Position numbers and translations under genes: made by a program. Source: Methylophaga sp. (lineage in GTDB: Bacteria > Pseudomonadota > Gammaproteobacteria > Nitrosococcales > Methylophagaceae). From it: a stretch of DNA of 64,000 bases. Shown here piece by piece: positions 55,751-64,000 of this stretch. The stretch is from the NCBI GenBank assembly GCA_026988435.1, contig JALSLH010000025.1, positions 53,162 to 117,161 on the forward strand. Direction: 5' to 3'. The number at the start of each line of letters is the position of its first letter. The first letter of the stretch is position 1. Under the pieces are notes generated by a model. That model saw nothing but the letters and a program-made list of their open reading frames with translations, ran no database searches and was not told the origin of the DNA.

Positions 55751-57124
55751 TTATAAGAACAACCAACGCATTTGAACTGCTAAAATATCGACACTGGCAT
55801 CAAAATCACCTTTTAAGACATATCCTGATGAAGTTAAGTCATTCAGACTGGGGTCACTAACAAAAATATGGGTATAGCCTGCATCAACCGACATATGATC
55901 TGAGTATTTGTAGCTAGCACCTACCGCCACCCATTTACGATCTTCACCGGGTATACGGGGTGTTCTATATTTATCTGAAATTGGGCTTTCATCATAGGCA
56001 ATACCACCACGGAATGTCCACTTGTCATTATGAGCATAGGTCAATCCAATACCATAACGCATCACGTTATCCCAATTTTCTTCTTTTACACTGTTTAAAT
56101 TGCTACTAGGATCTGGCGAAGAAATAGCCAATTCTTTAAATCGCTCCCAACGTGTCCAAGATGCATCTGCTGAAACCGCCCATTGATTATTGATTTGGTG
56201 ATGAATTGCGAATGAGAGTGACTCAGGTAAGTCAACATTACCTGAAATTGCGGCTTTATCGAAACCACCAATTGCTCCCATTACAGTTTGTACTGCCGCA
56301 TTATTAGGAAGTTGAAATTTTCCTTCTCCGGTTAAATGGTGAGATATTTTTGAACGATAAGCTAAGGCTAAACGTGTAGCATCGGTTGCTTGAAATATTA
56401 GACCTAGATTAAATCCCCAGCTCCAATCATCAGCGCTTAGTTTTGCTTTACCATCATGCTGCTGAGGTTGAGCACATGTTGCAGCTGAACCACGAAGTGG
56501 AGCGGGGGCAAGAGGATTTACGGCAACTTTTGCACAGGCAGCACCAAAATCAACCGCTTGAGTAAGCTCTAAATCAATATATTGAAGGTTTACACCAAAA
56601 CCGAGTGAAAGGCGGTCTGTGGCTTTGAAACCCATCGATGGATTGATATTGATTGTCATAAGGTCAGATTTTATTGCATGGTAGCGTCCGACCCAATCAT
56701 CATCATATTCTGTAACCAGACCAAAGGGAGCATTCACACCTATACCAAAAACCACATCATCATTAAAACGATGGGCATAATAAATATTTGGTACGGCGGC
56801 AAGTTCACCTGCATCATCACCTTTACCCGTTAAGGCCGTTCCACCTAAGGCGGCAGGTAATTGCGAACCATCGTTATTAAAATCACTTTGCGGGTTAATA
56901 AGGCTCACCCCGACAAGAAGTTCTGAACCAGATAAATAAGTCAGACCAGCAGGGTTAAAAAATATGGTGCTTGCATCTTCGGCGACAGCGGCTTGTCCGG
57001 CAAAAGCACGACCAAGCCCGTTTACACTTTGTTCTGCTACGGCAAAACCGGCGCCATAACTTATCGTGCTAAAAGCAGATGCTATTAGTAAGGCGCTAAT
57101 TTTTAAAGTTTTATGCTGAACCAT
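55751..57124 (-). CDS. fadL: Outer-membrane long-chain fatty acid / hydrocarbon channel (FadL/TodX family)
   Basis: A 457-residue outer-membrane barrel with a signal peptide (about 1-24, ISYGA-GF). The FadL opening GFAVAEQSVNGLGRAFAGQAAVAEDASTIFFNPAG includes the NPA hatch motif, and the protein ends in the aromatic residue pattern QMRWLFL typical of barrels. The family carries fatty acids or aromatic hydrocarbons across the outer membrane. Its neighbour, the acyl-CoA ligase, favours fatty acids. Start chosen at the ATG giving a proper signal peptide. Confidence 0.92.
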   Translation of the reverse strand: MVQHKTLKISALLIASAFSTISYGAGFAVAEQSVNGLGRAFAGQAAVAEDASTIFFNPAGLTYLSGSELLVGVSLINPQSDFNNDGSQLPAALGGTALTGKGDDAGELAAVPNIYYAHRFNDDVVFGIGVNAPFGLVTEYDDDWVGRYHAIKSDLMTININPSMGFKATDRLSLGFGVNLQYIDLELTQAVDFGAACAKVAVNPLAPAPLRGSAATCAQPQQHDGKAKLSADDWSWGFNLGLIFQATDATRLALAYRSKISHHLTGEGKFQLPNNAAVQTVMGAIGGFDKAAISGNVDLPESLSFAIHHQINNQWAVSADASWTRWERFKELAISSPDPSSNLNSVKEENWDNVMRYGIGLTYAHNDKWTFRGGIAYDESPISDKYRTPRIPGEDRKWVAVGASYKYSDHMSVDAGYTHIFVSDPSLNDLTSSGYVLKGDFDASVDILAVQMRWLFL

Positions 57125-57204
57125 ATTATTTCCCTTGTCATAAATATGTAATCAAAAACGAAACTTATCGCATGCAAGCTATCGGCGCAAGTTTTAGCAT
57201 TAAA

Positions 57205-57891
57205 TTATTGTCGTTTATAGAGGAGATCCCATACACCATGGCCTAATTTAAGGCCTCGCTGTTCAAACTTGGTTAATGGGCGGTAATCAGGCCTATCTAT
57301 ATATGTGTCGTTATCTGAGCAATTTTCAAAAAGAGTGTTTTGCGATAAATCATCTAGCATTTGTTGTGCATAATGTTGCCAATCTGTCGCCATATGTAAG
57401 TGACCGCCAGACTTGATTTTTTCTGTGAGGAGATCCACAAATGCGGGTTGAATGATGCGTCGTTTATTATGGCGCTTTTTATGCCAAGGATCGGGAAAAT
57501 AAAGTTGAACACGATCCAGAGTGCTATTGTTTATACGATGTTTTAATAACTCGACAGCATCCGTGCATACGACACGTAAATTAGATAAACCATGTTCGTC
57601 GATGCCTTTAAGTAATTGCCCAACGCCAGGGCGATGTACTTCCACACCGAGAAAATCCTGATCTGGTTGCTTAATGGCCATTTGAATTAATGATGCGCCA
57701 TTACCAAAACCAATTTCTAAAACTTTGGGTGCATCTCGACCAAATATTTCATTAAGATCAAGTAATGATTCACCTTCATCAATGGCATAATCTGCCCAAA
57801 GGGTGTTGATTGCGCGTTGTTGTCCTGGCGTGAGTCGTCCTTCTCGGCGAACGAAGCTACGCACGGTTCGTAGCGGTTTATTTTCGGTCAT
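57205..57891 (-). CDS. trmB: tRNA (guanine-N7)-methyltransferase
   Basis: Methylates G46 of tRNAs with SAM. It has 228 residues, with the SAM motif VLEIGFGNGASLIQMA, the family block LGVEVHRPGVGQLL, and the signature QLYFPDPWHKKRHNKRRI. It is upstream of fadL on the same strand, with an 80-bp gap. The C-terminal RPLTKFEQRGLKLGHGVWDL is typical. Confidence 0.97.
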   Translation of the reverse strand: MTENKPLRTVRSFVRREGRLTPGQQRAINTLWADYAIDEGESLLDLNEIFGRDAPKVLEIGFGNGASLIQMAIKQPDQDFLGVEVHRPGVGQLLKGIDEHGLSNLRVVCTDAVELLKHRINNSTLDRVQLYFPDPWHKKRHNKRRIIQPAFVDLLTEKIKSGGHLHMATDWQHYAQQMLDDLSQNTLFENCSDNDTYIDRPDYRPLTKFEQRGLKLGHGVWDLLYKRQ

Positions 57892-58347
57892 AAGGTGAAA
57901 TGTTTCAATTTTAAAGAATTATTTAGTGCGTGATCATACCTTAAGTTATAAAGAATAATAGCAACAAATTCTAATGTGATGGTATTAAATAGTTTAGGAC
58001 TTTCTCAGATTTAGTAACGTGTGCGCACCCGCCAGATAATGGTTTTGGCTTTTTAGTGGCAGGAGTTTTCCAGAGTATACTGAAATTAAGGCATTTATTA
58101 ACAATAAGTATTCTATAGAAAATCTCATTATTTTATCCTTAGTTATTGTTCCACATGTGATTTTTCTTTCTTGAATAAAGAGGAGTGTCTGAGAATAGTA
58201 CTAATTTAGGTAAACTATCCGTGCGAAAAGTCATGTTTCGCGGTAGAATTAAAGGTCATAAAAAATATCCAGAATACGGTTTTATTCAACTTAAACCGTA
58301 CAAAAATTTAACTTTGTAGAATAAAAACAAAGTATTAAGAGAGAATA
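57892..58347 (+). promoter_or_regulatory. 456-bp non-coding region upstream of edd with three hairpins
   Basis: No supported gene on either strand. Close to edd are three inverted repeats: GCGAAA/TTTCGC at 58223-58241, TACGGTTT/AAACCGTA at 58275-58300, and ACTTTGT/ACAAAGT at 58311-58333. The last ends 14 bp before the edd ATG. They could be operators for sugar-acid control or leader hairpins. The trmB-proximal half shows no recognisable structure. Confidence 0.45.
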
Positions 58348-60183
58348 ATGAATATGGTTCATCCAGTATTAGAAGCGGTAACTGACGATATAATTAAGCG
58401 TAGTAAATTAACACGTGCAACTTACCTAGCGCGCGTCGATGCAGCGGTAGAACAAGGCCCGCATCGCTCTCAATTAGCCTGTGGTAATTTAGTACATGGC
58501 TTTGCCGCATGTTCTGCGGCTGAAAAGACTGATTTATCAGGTAATGTTAAAGCTAATATCGGCATCATTTCAGCTTATAACGATATGTTGTCGGCACATC
58601 AACCTTATGTAGATTATCCTGACGTTATTAAAAAGGCAGCAGCAGCAGCAGGTGGTGTTGCACAATTTGCGGGCGGAGTACCTGCAATGTGTGATGGTGT
58701 AACACAAGGTCAGCCAGGCATGGAGTTGTCTTTATTTAGTCGTGATGTTATTGCAATGTCGGCCGCTATTGGCTTAAGTCATAATATGTTTGATGGTGCG
58801 GTATTTTTAGGGATTTGTGACAAAATCGTACCAGGCTTATTAATCTCTGCATTGAGTTTTGGTCATCTACCTGCGGTATTTATACCAGGTGGCCCAATGC
58901 CGAGCGGTTTGCCAAACAAAGAAAAAGTACGTATTCGCCAGCTTTATGCAGAAGGTAAAGTAGGACGGGATGCATTATTAAAAGCAGAATCAGATTCTTA
59001 TCATAGCCCTGGCACATGCACATTCTATGGTACAGCGAACAGTAATCAAATGATGGTTGAAATGATGGGGCTTCACTTACCTGGTAGCTCGTTTATAAAT
59101 CCCGGTACGCCTTTACGTGAAGCGTTAACAAAAAGCGCAACAGAACAAGTATTGAAATATACGGCGCTGGGCGATGATTTCCGCCCATTTGGATATATGA
59201 TCAACGAGAAAGCCATCGTCAATGCAATTGTTGGTTTAATGGCGACAGGTGGTTCAACAAACCATACTATGCATTTGATTGCGGTTGCACGTGCGGCGGG
59301 TATTATCGTCAATTGGGACGATTACGACAAAATCACTAAAATTATTCCATTGCTTACACGGATCTATCCTAACGGCGATGCAGATATTAATCACTTCCAA
59401 GCGGCCGGTGGTATGGGGGTATTAATTGGTGAACTATTGAAACATGGTTTAATGCATGAAGATCTTATGACTGTTGCACCAACGCGTGGTATGAGTAGTT
59501 ATACACAAGAACCGAAGCTTGTTGATAATAAACTGATATGGGAAGAAGGCCCTGAAAAATCATTAGATGATCAGGTTATTGGAACGATTAAAAAACCATT
59601 CTCCAGTACCGGTGGTTTGCACCTGATTCAGGGTAATTTAGGCCGGGGTATGTCTAAAATTTCTGCGGTGGCAGAAGAGCATCAAGTGGTTGAAGCACCC
59701 GCTATGGTCTTTGACGATCAAGATGATGTGGTGGCCGCATTTAATCGTGGTGAAATGGAAAAAGATTTGATTGTGGTACTGCGATTCCAAGGACCAAAAG
59801 CGAACGGTATGCCTGAATTGCATAAATTGACACCGTTATTAGGTTCACTACAAGATAAAGGTTTTAAAGTTGCAATTGTCACCGATGGTCGTATGTCAGG
59901 CGCATCAGGTAAAGTACCTTCTGCGATTCATATGTGTCCAGAATGTGAGATAGGCGGGCCACTTACACGTGTGCGCACCGGCGATATGATTTACCTGAAT
60001 ACTCAAACAGGCCGATTAAATATTCAAATCGATAATGACACCTTTGAAAGTCGTACACAATGCATTAAAGGTAGCATAGACCATCATTACGGTATGGGTA
60101 GAGAATTATTTGATAGCTTCCGTCGGGGTGTTTCATCAGCAGAAACAGGCGCGATCAACATGTTCAATAATGATGAAATCTAA
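58348..60183 (+). CDS. edd: 6-phosphogluconate dehydratase
   Basis: First Entner-Doudoroff enzyme; dehydrates 6-phosphogluconate to 2-keto-3-deoxy-6-phosphogluconate using a [4Fe-4S] cluster. It has 611 residues of the IlvD/Edd family, with [16 protein letters not shown], the cluster segment [33 protein letters not shown], and [21 protein letters not shown] 58348 follows AGAGAGA; ATG 58354 is an alternative. eda follows after 42 bp. Its cluster would depend on the SUF system at 3702-9836. Confidence 0.97.
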   Translation: MNMVHPVLEAVTDDIIKRSKLTRATYLARVDAAVEQGPHRSQLACGNLVHGFAACSAAEKTDLSGNVKANIGIISAYNDMLSAHQPYVDYPDVIKKAAAAAGGVAQFAGGVPAMCDGVTQGQPGMELSLFSRDVIAMSAAIGLSHNMFDGAVFLGICDKIVPGLLISALSFGHLPAVFIPGGPMPSGLPNKEKVRIRQLYAEGKVGRDALLKAESDSYHSPGTCTFYGTANSNQMMVEMMGLHLPGSSFINPGTPLREALTKSATEQVLKYTALGDDFRPFGYMINEKAIVNAIVGLMATGGSTNHTMHLIAVARAAGIIVNWDDYDKITKIIPLLTRIYPNGDADINHFQAAGGMGVLIGELLKHGLMHEDLMTVAPTRGMSSYTQEPKLVDNKLIWEEGPEKSLDDQVIGTIKKPFSSTGGLHLIQGNLGRGMSKISAVAEEHQVVEAPAMVFDDQDDVVAAFNRGEMEKDLIVVLRFQGPKANGMPELHKLTPLLGSLQDKGFKVAIVTDGRMSGASGKVPSAIHMCPECEIGGPLTRVRTGDMIYLNTQTGRLNIQIDNDTFESRTQCIKGSIDHHYGMGRELFDSFRRGVSSAETGAINMFNNDEI

Positions 60184-60225
60184 ACTAACTTAATTAATTA
60201 ACAAAAATTTTGGAATAAAAAAACA

Positions 60226-60858
60226 ATGAGCAAAACAATTAAAGAAATAATGAATTCATCACCGATTGTCCCCGTGATGGTCATTAATAATGTTGAGCAT
60301 GCCGTGCCTTTAGCAAAAGCATTAGTTAAAGGTGGAATCACCGTTTTAGAAATTACATTGCGTACAGAAGCGGCTTTAGAATCAATCACACGTATTAAAG
60401 CAGAAGTACCAGATGCCATTGTAGGCGCGGGTACAATTATTAATATTGATACACTGAACAAAGCGATTGCCGCGGGTGCAGAATTCATTGTTAGCCCCGG
60501 TACAACAGATAAAATGATTGATGCTGCTATTGCAACAGGTGTTCCATTATTACCGGGGGTTGCAAACCCAAGTGAAGCCATGCGTTTATTAGAAAAAGGC
60601 ATTACTGAAATGAAATTCTTCCCTGCTGAAGCGGCAGGCGGCATTCCTATGTTGAAATCAATTGGTGCGCCGATTCCGCAAATTACATTTTGCCCAACAG
60701 GTGGCGTGAATCAGAAGAACGTGAAAGACTATTACAATTTACCAAATGTAGCTTGTGTGGGTGGTTCTTGGATGTGTGCAGCTAATTTAGTAGACTCTGA
60801 AAACTGGGATGAAATCACGCGTTTATCTGAAGAAGCTATAAAGCTAGCAACTAGTTAA
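60226..60858 (+). CDS. eda: 2-keto-3-deoxy-6-phosphogluconate aldolase
   Basis: Cleaves the Edd product to pyruvate and glyceraldehyde 3-phosphate. It has 210 residues; Schiff-base lysine K130 in ITEMKFFPAEAAGG and catalytic E42 in VLEITLRTEAAL are both present. The edd-eda operon is complete, but zwf and pgl are not in the window. A palindromic repeat follows its stop. Confidence 0.97.
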   Translation: MSKTIKEIMNSSPIVPVMVINNVEHAVPLAKALVKGGITVLEITLRTEAALESITRIKAEVPDAIVGAGTIINIDTLNKAIAAGAEFIVSPGTTDKMIDAAIATGVPLLPGVANPSEAMRLLEKGITEMKFFPAEAAGGIPMLKSIGAPIPQITFCPTGGVNQKNVKDYYNLPNVACVGGSWMCAANLVDSENWDEITRLSEEAIKLATS

Positions 60859-60871
60859 GCTTAAATTATTC

Positions 60872-60944
60872 ACCACAGAGACACGGAGAACACAGAGTTC
60901 TAAAATAGTTTTATTTTCCTCTGTGCTCTCCGTGTCTCTGTGGT
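60872..60944. repeat. ACCACAGAG-type palindrome between eda and the DUF2063 gene
   Basis: A 73-bp inverted repeat with 26-bp arms (ACCACAGAGACACGGAGAAC against the same sequence on the other strand, one mismatch over the arm). It lies between convergent genes, like the copy at 13488-13546, so it probably serves as a bidirectional terminator. The T-containing flanks on each side fit that role. Confidence 0.78.
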
Positions 60945-60945
60945 T

Positions 60946-61698
60946 TTATATTAAAACTTGGCGTTGTAGCCAATCATTGATTAACACCCGAGCACCATCA
61001 ATAACAATATCAGCATTAGGATGCTGCAACTCATCCACAATCTGTTCAGCAGCATTTTGTCCTGTTAAACCTTCGTTTAATAGTTCGATAAGTCGCATGC
61101 TCACGGGATTTAGCTCTAAGAATGTTATTTCGTCATCCTGGGCACGATAAACCAATAAATACACGGGTGTTTCACTTGGTTCATGGGGCTGAAAGTCAGG
61201 TCCAATTTGGTGAACGGGGAATTGATAAGCTAATGACCATGCTAACGGTGAAGTTTTCAATTGCAATGCCAAAACATCTTGCTCATCATTGACGAGGATA
61301 GGCTTAACATCAGCATCTAAAACACTGAGAGCCAATTCAACCCACTCATAATGAACCAACTCTTTGATGAAAATAGGATCGTTTTTAAAATCGCGTTCAT
61401 TATCAAGATAAGCCATAAACTCACGAGATATTTCATGAAACAACGGTGTTTTACAGCGATGCTTCACCATAAAATCGCGGATCATATTATGCCAGTCTTT
61501 GTCAGCAGTGATTTCTCTTAAAACAGGAAAACCATTAGCAATAAACCCTTCAATATTATTATAAAAAAGCTCACGATAAATAGTCATTCGACGAGCTTCT
61601 ATATTGTCAGGTGCAGGATTATTTTCAGGGTCGCGAATATGGCCCGCAAACTGATACTGGGTTTCTATGAAACTTGGAAAGCTATGCGGTTGCGACAT
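60946..61698 (-). CDS. DUF2063 protein (BufC/MbnC-like partner of the iron oxidase)
   Basis: A 250-residue protein with the DUF2063 N-terminal helical domain (about 10-100: FAGHIRDPENNPAPDNIEARRMTIYRELFYNNIEGFIANGFPVL in shortened form, and the RDFMVKHRCKTPLFHEI block). A C-terminal region of the HvfC/BufC type follows. In known systems this family binds the precursor peptide and assists a DUF692 multinuclear iron oxidase in modifying cysteines. It overlaps that gene by 17 nt and is last in a minus-strand cluster. The first 17 residues (MSQPHSFPSFIETQYQF) are usual for the family. Confidence 0.85.
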   Translation of the reverse strand: MSQPHSFPSFIETQYQFAGHIRDPENNPAPDNIEARRMTIYRELFYNNIEGFIANGFPVLREITADKDWHNMIRDFMVKHRCKTPLFHEISREFMAYLDNERDFKNDPIFIKELVHYEWVELALSVLDADVKPILVNDEQDVLALQLKTSPLAWSLAYQFPVHQIGPDFQPHEPSETPVYLLVYRAQDDEITFLELNPVSMRLIELLNEGLTGQNAAEQIVDELQHPNADIVIDGARVLINDWLQRQVLI

Positions 61699-62536
61699 TA
61701 GCGTGCTCTTGTTCTGCTTGCGCTTGATAGTGTTTAATTTGATCTACTTCTTCAATTAGGGCGCTTACTGATGGAATATTAAAGTCGCGTTCTAATAAAG
61801 TAGGAACAACACCATGATATTGATATGTTTTTTCTAATAACTGCCACACAGGATCGATGATATCAGCACCATGCGTATCAACTTTTAGATCATCTGCTTC
61901 ATCATAATGTCCAGCAATATGGATATAGGCAATGCGTTTGCTATCTACTGATTTCATATAGCTCTCAGCATCGTAATTATGGTTAATACTATTCACATAA
62001 ATATTATTAACATCTAATAATAAATCGCAATCTGCTTGTTCAACGACGGCATTGAGAAAATCAATTTCAGTAATTTCTTGGCCGGGCGCTGCATAGTAAG
62101 ATACGTTTTCCATAACGATGCGGCGTTCTAAGATATCTTGCACGCGCTGAATACGCTTAGCAGTGTGTATTACGGCTTCTTCAGTAAAAGGTATAGGCAT
62201 TAAATCATAAAGATGACCATCATCACTACAATAGCTTAAATGCTCGCTGTAACACGCTATATTATGTGTATCGAGAAACTTCTTTAGTTGGATTAAAAAA
62301 TGCTCATCTAGTGGCGCTGGGCTACCAATCGACAACGATAAACCATGACAAACCATAGGGTAGCGTTCAACCACTTGAGAAAATTTCTTGCCTAAAGCAC
62401 CACCTAAATTCATCCAGTTTTCTGGTGCAACTTCAAGAAAATCAGCAGGCTTATGGTCTAGAGTCATAAACTCATCCATAAAACTACGGCGCAAGCCTAA
62501 ACCTGCGCCTGATACGGGACAAGAAGCTGTATTCAT
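61682..62536 (-). CDS. DUF692 multinuclear non-heme iron oxidase (BufB/MbnB-like)
   Basis: A TIM-barrel enzyme of 284 residues. Related enzymes bind two or three irons and convert cysteines of ribosomal peptides to oxazolone/thioamide or thiooxazole groups that bind copper. Family opening GAGLGLRRSF and FLEVAPENWM. Candidate metal ligands are H64 (CHGLSLSIG), E98/H99 (YSEHLSY), E143 (MENVSYY), D175/N177 (LLDVNNIY), H206/H210 (IHIAGH), D220/H222 (VDTHG) and E249 (LLERDFN). The layout is intact, so it is probably active. No short precursor gene lies next to it; its upstream neighbour is the secreted CGC protein, 63 bp away. Confidence 0.9.
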   Translation of the reverse strand: MNTASCPVSGAGLGLRRSFMDEFMTLDHKPADFLEVAPENWMNLGGALGKKFSQVVERYPMVCHGLSLSIGSPAPLDEHFLIQLKKFLDTHNIACYSEHLSYCSDDGHLYDLMPIPFTEEAVIHTAKRIQRVQDILERRIVMENVSYYAAPGQEITEIDFLNAVVEQADCDLLLDVNNIYVNSINHNYDAESYMKSVDSKRIAYIHIAGHYDEADDLKVDTHGADIIDPVWQLLEKTYQYHGVVPTLLERDFNIPSVSALIEEVDQIKHYQAQAEQEHANVATA

Positions 62537-62599
62537 TATTCCATCTCTATTATTGTGGTTATACAGAATATGACTACTAAAAATACAGAATGTTACACA

Positions 62600-63352
62600 T
62601 TATTTTGAATTGATTTCAAATATTGTGCGGTCCACACCGACATTGCCCGTTTTCTGGTCAATAATATAAGCAATGACTTTGTAATGACCTGCATCTTCAA
62701 GCTTAGTTTCTCCTGAGAAGATAGCGACAGGCCCTGTGAAAGGAAGATCGACTTCTGTGATTTTCTCGCCATCACGCATTATGATTGCTTTTGCCTCAAA
62801 ATTACGTGGATTCCACTGCGTATTATGTGAAATTTTACAACCACAAAGCATGGCGCTACTAGCAAATATTTGCACAATGCCGCCTTCCATTACACTTGTC
62901 CAAGTGTCGATAATAAAGCCCGGCATATTTAATATAAGGCCATCGCCCATAATATCTTTGCCAGGAATAACCCACGAAGTAATGCTTGCTTCCTGTAAAG
63001 ATTGACGATAGGCATAAGGCCCAAGCACCGTAAACTTTACTAAGCGCGGGCTAGAAATATCAACCTTAGCTACAAAACGTGCGGTGTTTTCATCAGCTAT
63101 AGATTGTCCTCTAGTAATCGGGTTTTTGATAATAGTATCCGTGCTACCTGTTCCACCACGGATCCAACCTGTATCAAGAATTTCACCTGTTTCTGCATCA
63201 GTAACAACAACACGTAAGCCACCTACGCTTGAACCAATAAATTTGGCATCAACCGCTTTAGCACGAATTGTGATTTGGGTTTCAACAGCAAAAGTATTGC
63301 TACTAAAAAGGGCACTTATTACTATAAGTAAAAGCAGTTTGAATAAATTCAT
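62600..63352 (-). CDS. Unrecognised secreted protein with a CGC motif
   Basis: I do not recognise the family. It has 250 residues, with a signal peptide (about 1-22, NTFAVE) and a predicted beta-rich mature part (ITIRAKAVDAKFIGSSVGGL, LRVVVTDAETGEILDTGWIRGG). Only two cysteines occur, C170 and C172, in AMLCGCKISH with H176 close by, which could bind metal or form a modification site. The C-terminal part resembles an immunoglobulin-like sandwich by its spacing of strands (inference). It lies 21 bp after a rhodanese gene and 63 bp before the DUF692 oxidase on the same strand, which suggests one operon. Confidence 0.75.
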   Translation of the reverse strand: MNLFKLLLLIVISALFSSNTFAVETQITIRAKAVDAKFIGSSVGGLRVVVTDAETGEILDTGWIRGGTGSTDTIIKNPITRGQSIADENTARFVAKVDISSPRLVKFTVLGPYAYRQSLQEASITSWVIPGKDIMGDGLILNMPGFIIDTWTSVMEGGIVQIFASSAMLCGCKISHNTQWNPRNFEAKAIIMRDGEKITEVDLPFTGPVAIFSGETKLEDAGHYKVIAYIIDQKTGNVGVDRTIFEINSK

Positions 63353-63373
63353 TATAATTTCCTCACGAATAAT

Positions 63374-63745
63374 TTAGGCTTGTGTCTCAGGTGGAATATC
63401 GGCTCCCTCGCTCCACAAATCAAAACCACCCAGCATAGAATGGACATTTTGATAGCCAAGTTGTTGCAAAGTTGCTGTTGCCAGAGCTGAACGGCCGCCA
63501 CTTTTACAATAGACAACAATAGGTGCATTTTTATCTTGAAATTCAGGGTGATTGCCAATTGCAAATTCCAGCATACCGCGTGAAATATGATGTGCTTTTG
63601 GAATATGGCCCGTCTCATATTCTAATAGTTCGCGCACATCCAGCATGATAGCACCATGCATTAACATATCATTTGCTTGTTCAATGCTTATTTCGTTGAT
63701 TTCAGATTTTGCCGCTTGCACAAGATCCATCACTGTTTTTGCCAT
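63374..63745 (-). CDS. Single-domain rhodanese-like sulfurtransferase
   Basis: A 123-residue protein with a rhodanese domain. The active-site loop is C80-K-S-G-G-R-S (VVYCKSGGRSA), and the conserved DVRE at about 36-39 and GHIP at about 47-50 are present. It has no signal peptide, so it is cytosolic, and would carry a persulfide or thiosulfate sulfur. It is the first gene of the minus-strand cluster with the CGC protein, DUF692 and DUF2063 genes. Its partner is unknown. Confidence 0.9.
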   Translation of the reverse strand: MAKTVMDLVQAAKSEINEISIEQANDMLMHGAIMLDVRELLEYETGHIPKAHHISRGMLEFAIGNHPEFQDKNAPIVVYCKSGGRSALATATLQQLGYQNVHSMLGGFDLWSEGADIPPETQA

Positions 63746-63825
63746 TTTTTGTGTCCTTAATTGATAAATAAGATAACACTATTCTATATTAGAATTAACT
63801 GATGTGCGAAAACAGTTTTATACTG

Positions 63826-63856
63826 TATACCCATTACTATTCAATCTGTAGAATTA
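63826..63856. repeat. Solitary family B end (decayed element)
   Basis: TATACCCATTACTATTCAAT, followed by CTGTAGAATTA, matches the outer 31 bp of the family B elements at 27302 and 33312 with a few changes, but no second end or interior is present. It lies in the divergent promoter region, ending 8 bp before the permease start. Confidence 0.6.
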
Positions 63857-63864
63857 AGACCTCC

Positions 63865-64000
63865 ATGTTTGCCTATATTGTAAGAAGAATTTTATATGCA
63901 TTTCCCATTTTAATAGGGGTCAATGCGCTCACCTTTGCGCTATTTTTTATGGTGAACACGCCAGATGATATGGCGCGGATGAATTTGGGCGTAAAGCATG
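63865..64000 (+). CDS. Peptide-type ABC transporter permease (DppB/OppB family), partial
   Basis: Forty-five codons are visible, starting MFAYIVRRILYAFPILIGVN, with the first TM helix of a DppB/OppB permease (IVRRILYAFPILIGVNALTF) and the following periplasmic segment (MVNTPDDMARMNLG). The gene runs off the window end. It could supply the permease missing next to the solute-binding protein at 37740, but nothing here proves that pairing. Confidence 0.82.
   Translation, partial: MFAYIVRRILYAFPILIGVNALTFALFFMVNTPDDMARMNLGVKH

Noticed and set aside
57892..58222. Small gene between trmB and the edd hairpins
   Set aside because: Only very short frames without ribosome sites were found on either strand.
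60198..60644. A 148-codon minus-strand open frame
   Set aside because: Antisense to eda, whose catalytic residues are intact; the composition is that of a shadow frame.
62537..62599. Short precursor peptide gene between the CGC protein and the DUF692 oxidase
   Set aside because: The 63-bp gap is too small for a typical precursor and shows no cysteine-containing reading frame on the minus strand.

Overview
The window reads as the chromosome of a free-living, AT-rich gammaproteobacterium. The evidence is the gene content and order: suf operon, valS-holC-pepA-lptFG, lptD-surA-pdxA-rsmA, hupB-tRNA-ppiD-fabI, and leuD-leuB-asd-fimV-truA-trpFBA-accD-folC, all gammaproteobacterial arrangements. A polar FimV, a PomAB-type motor pair, an outer-membrane FadL-type channel and an Entner-Doudoroff edd-eda pair suggest an aquatic heterotroph or relative of the Thiotrichales/Methylophaga/Cycloclasticus assemblage. 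That placement is inference; there is no rRNA here. No phage, CRISPR array or transposase gene was seen.

Layout. 1-1732: end of trmJ, then cysE, iscR and an A-type Fe-S carrier. 1737-3471: a palindromic element, a DUF1223 protein and a secreted FKBP isomerase. 3651-9836: the SUF operon (Rrf2 regulator, sufB, C, D, S, U, T), interrupted by a 111-bp palindrome between sufB and sufC. 9833-16310: a PglL/WaaL-like ligase, malic enzyme and valyl-tRNA synthetase. 16421-20245: a very large c-di-GMP protein. 20248-30694: holC, pepA, lptF, lptG, tRNA-Glu and tRNA-Ala, lptD, surA, pdxA, rsmA, largely an outer-membrane biogenesis block. 30893-34418: HU, tRNA-Val, tRNA-Asp, ppiD, fabI. 34642-39881: a retropepsin-like protease, a 7TM transglutaminase-like protein and an ATP-grasp ligase, followed by a large solute-binding lipoprotein. 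39980-42304: motor pair and a YceI protein. 42325-53889: Leu, Asp-family and Trp synthesis, fimV, truA, accD, folC. 53923-57891: acyl-CoA ligase, FadL, trmB. 58348-60858: edd-eda. 60946-63745: a four-gene minus-strand cluster with a rhodanese, an unrecognised secreted protein, a DUF692 multinuclear iron oxidase and a DUF2063 partner. 63865-end: start of a peptide-type ABC permease.

The most interesting parts are (i) the DUF692/DUF2063 cluster, which resembles bufferin-type peptide-modification systems but has no visible short precursor and instead carries a secreted protein whose only two cysteines form a CGC motif; (ii) the protease/transglutaminase/ATP-grasp trio joined to an unusual doubly anchored peptide-binding protein; and (iii) families of transposase-less palindromic elements. 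Two of these families have different interiors but share the same outer ends, and two near-identical 266-bp copies stand in inverted orientation about 6 kb apart.
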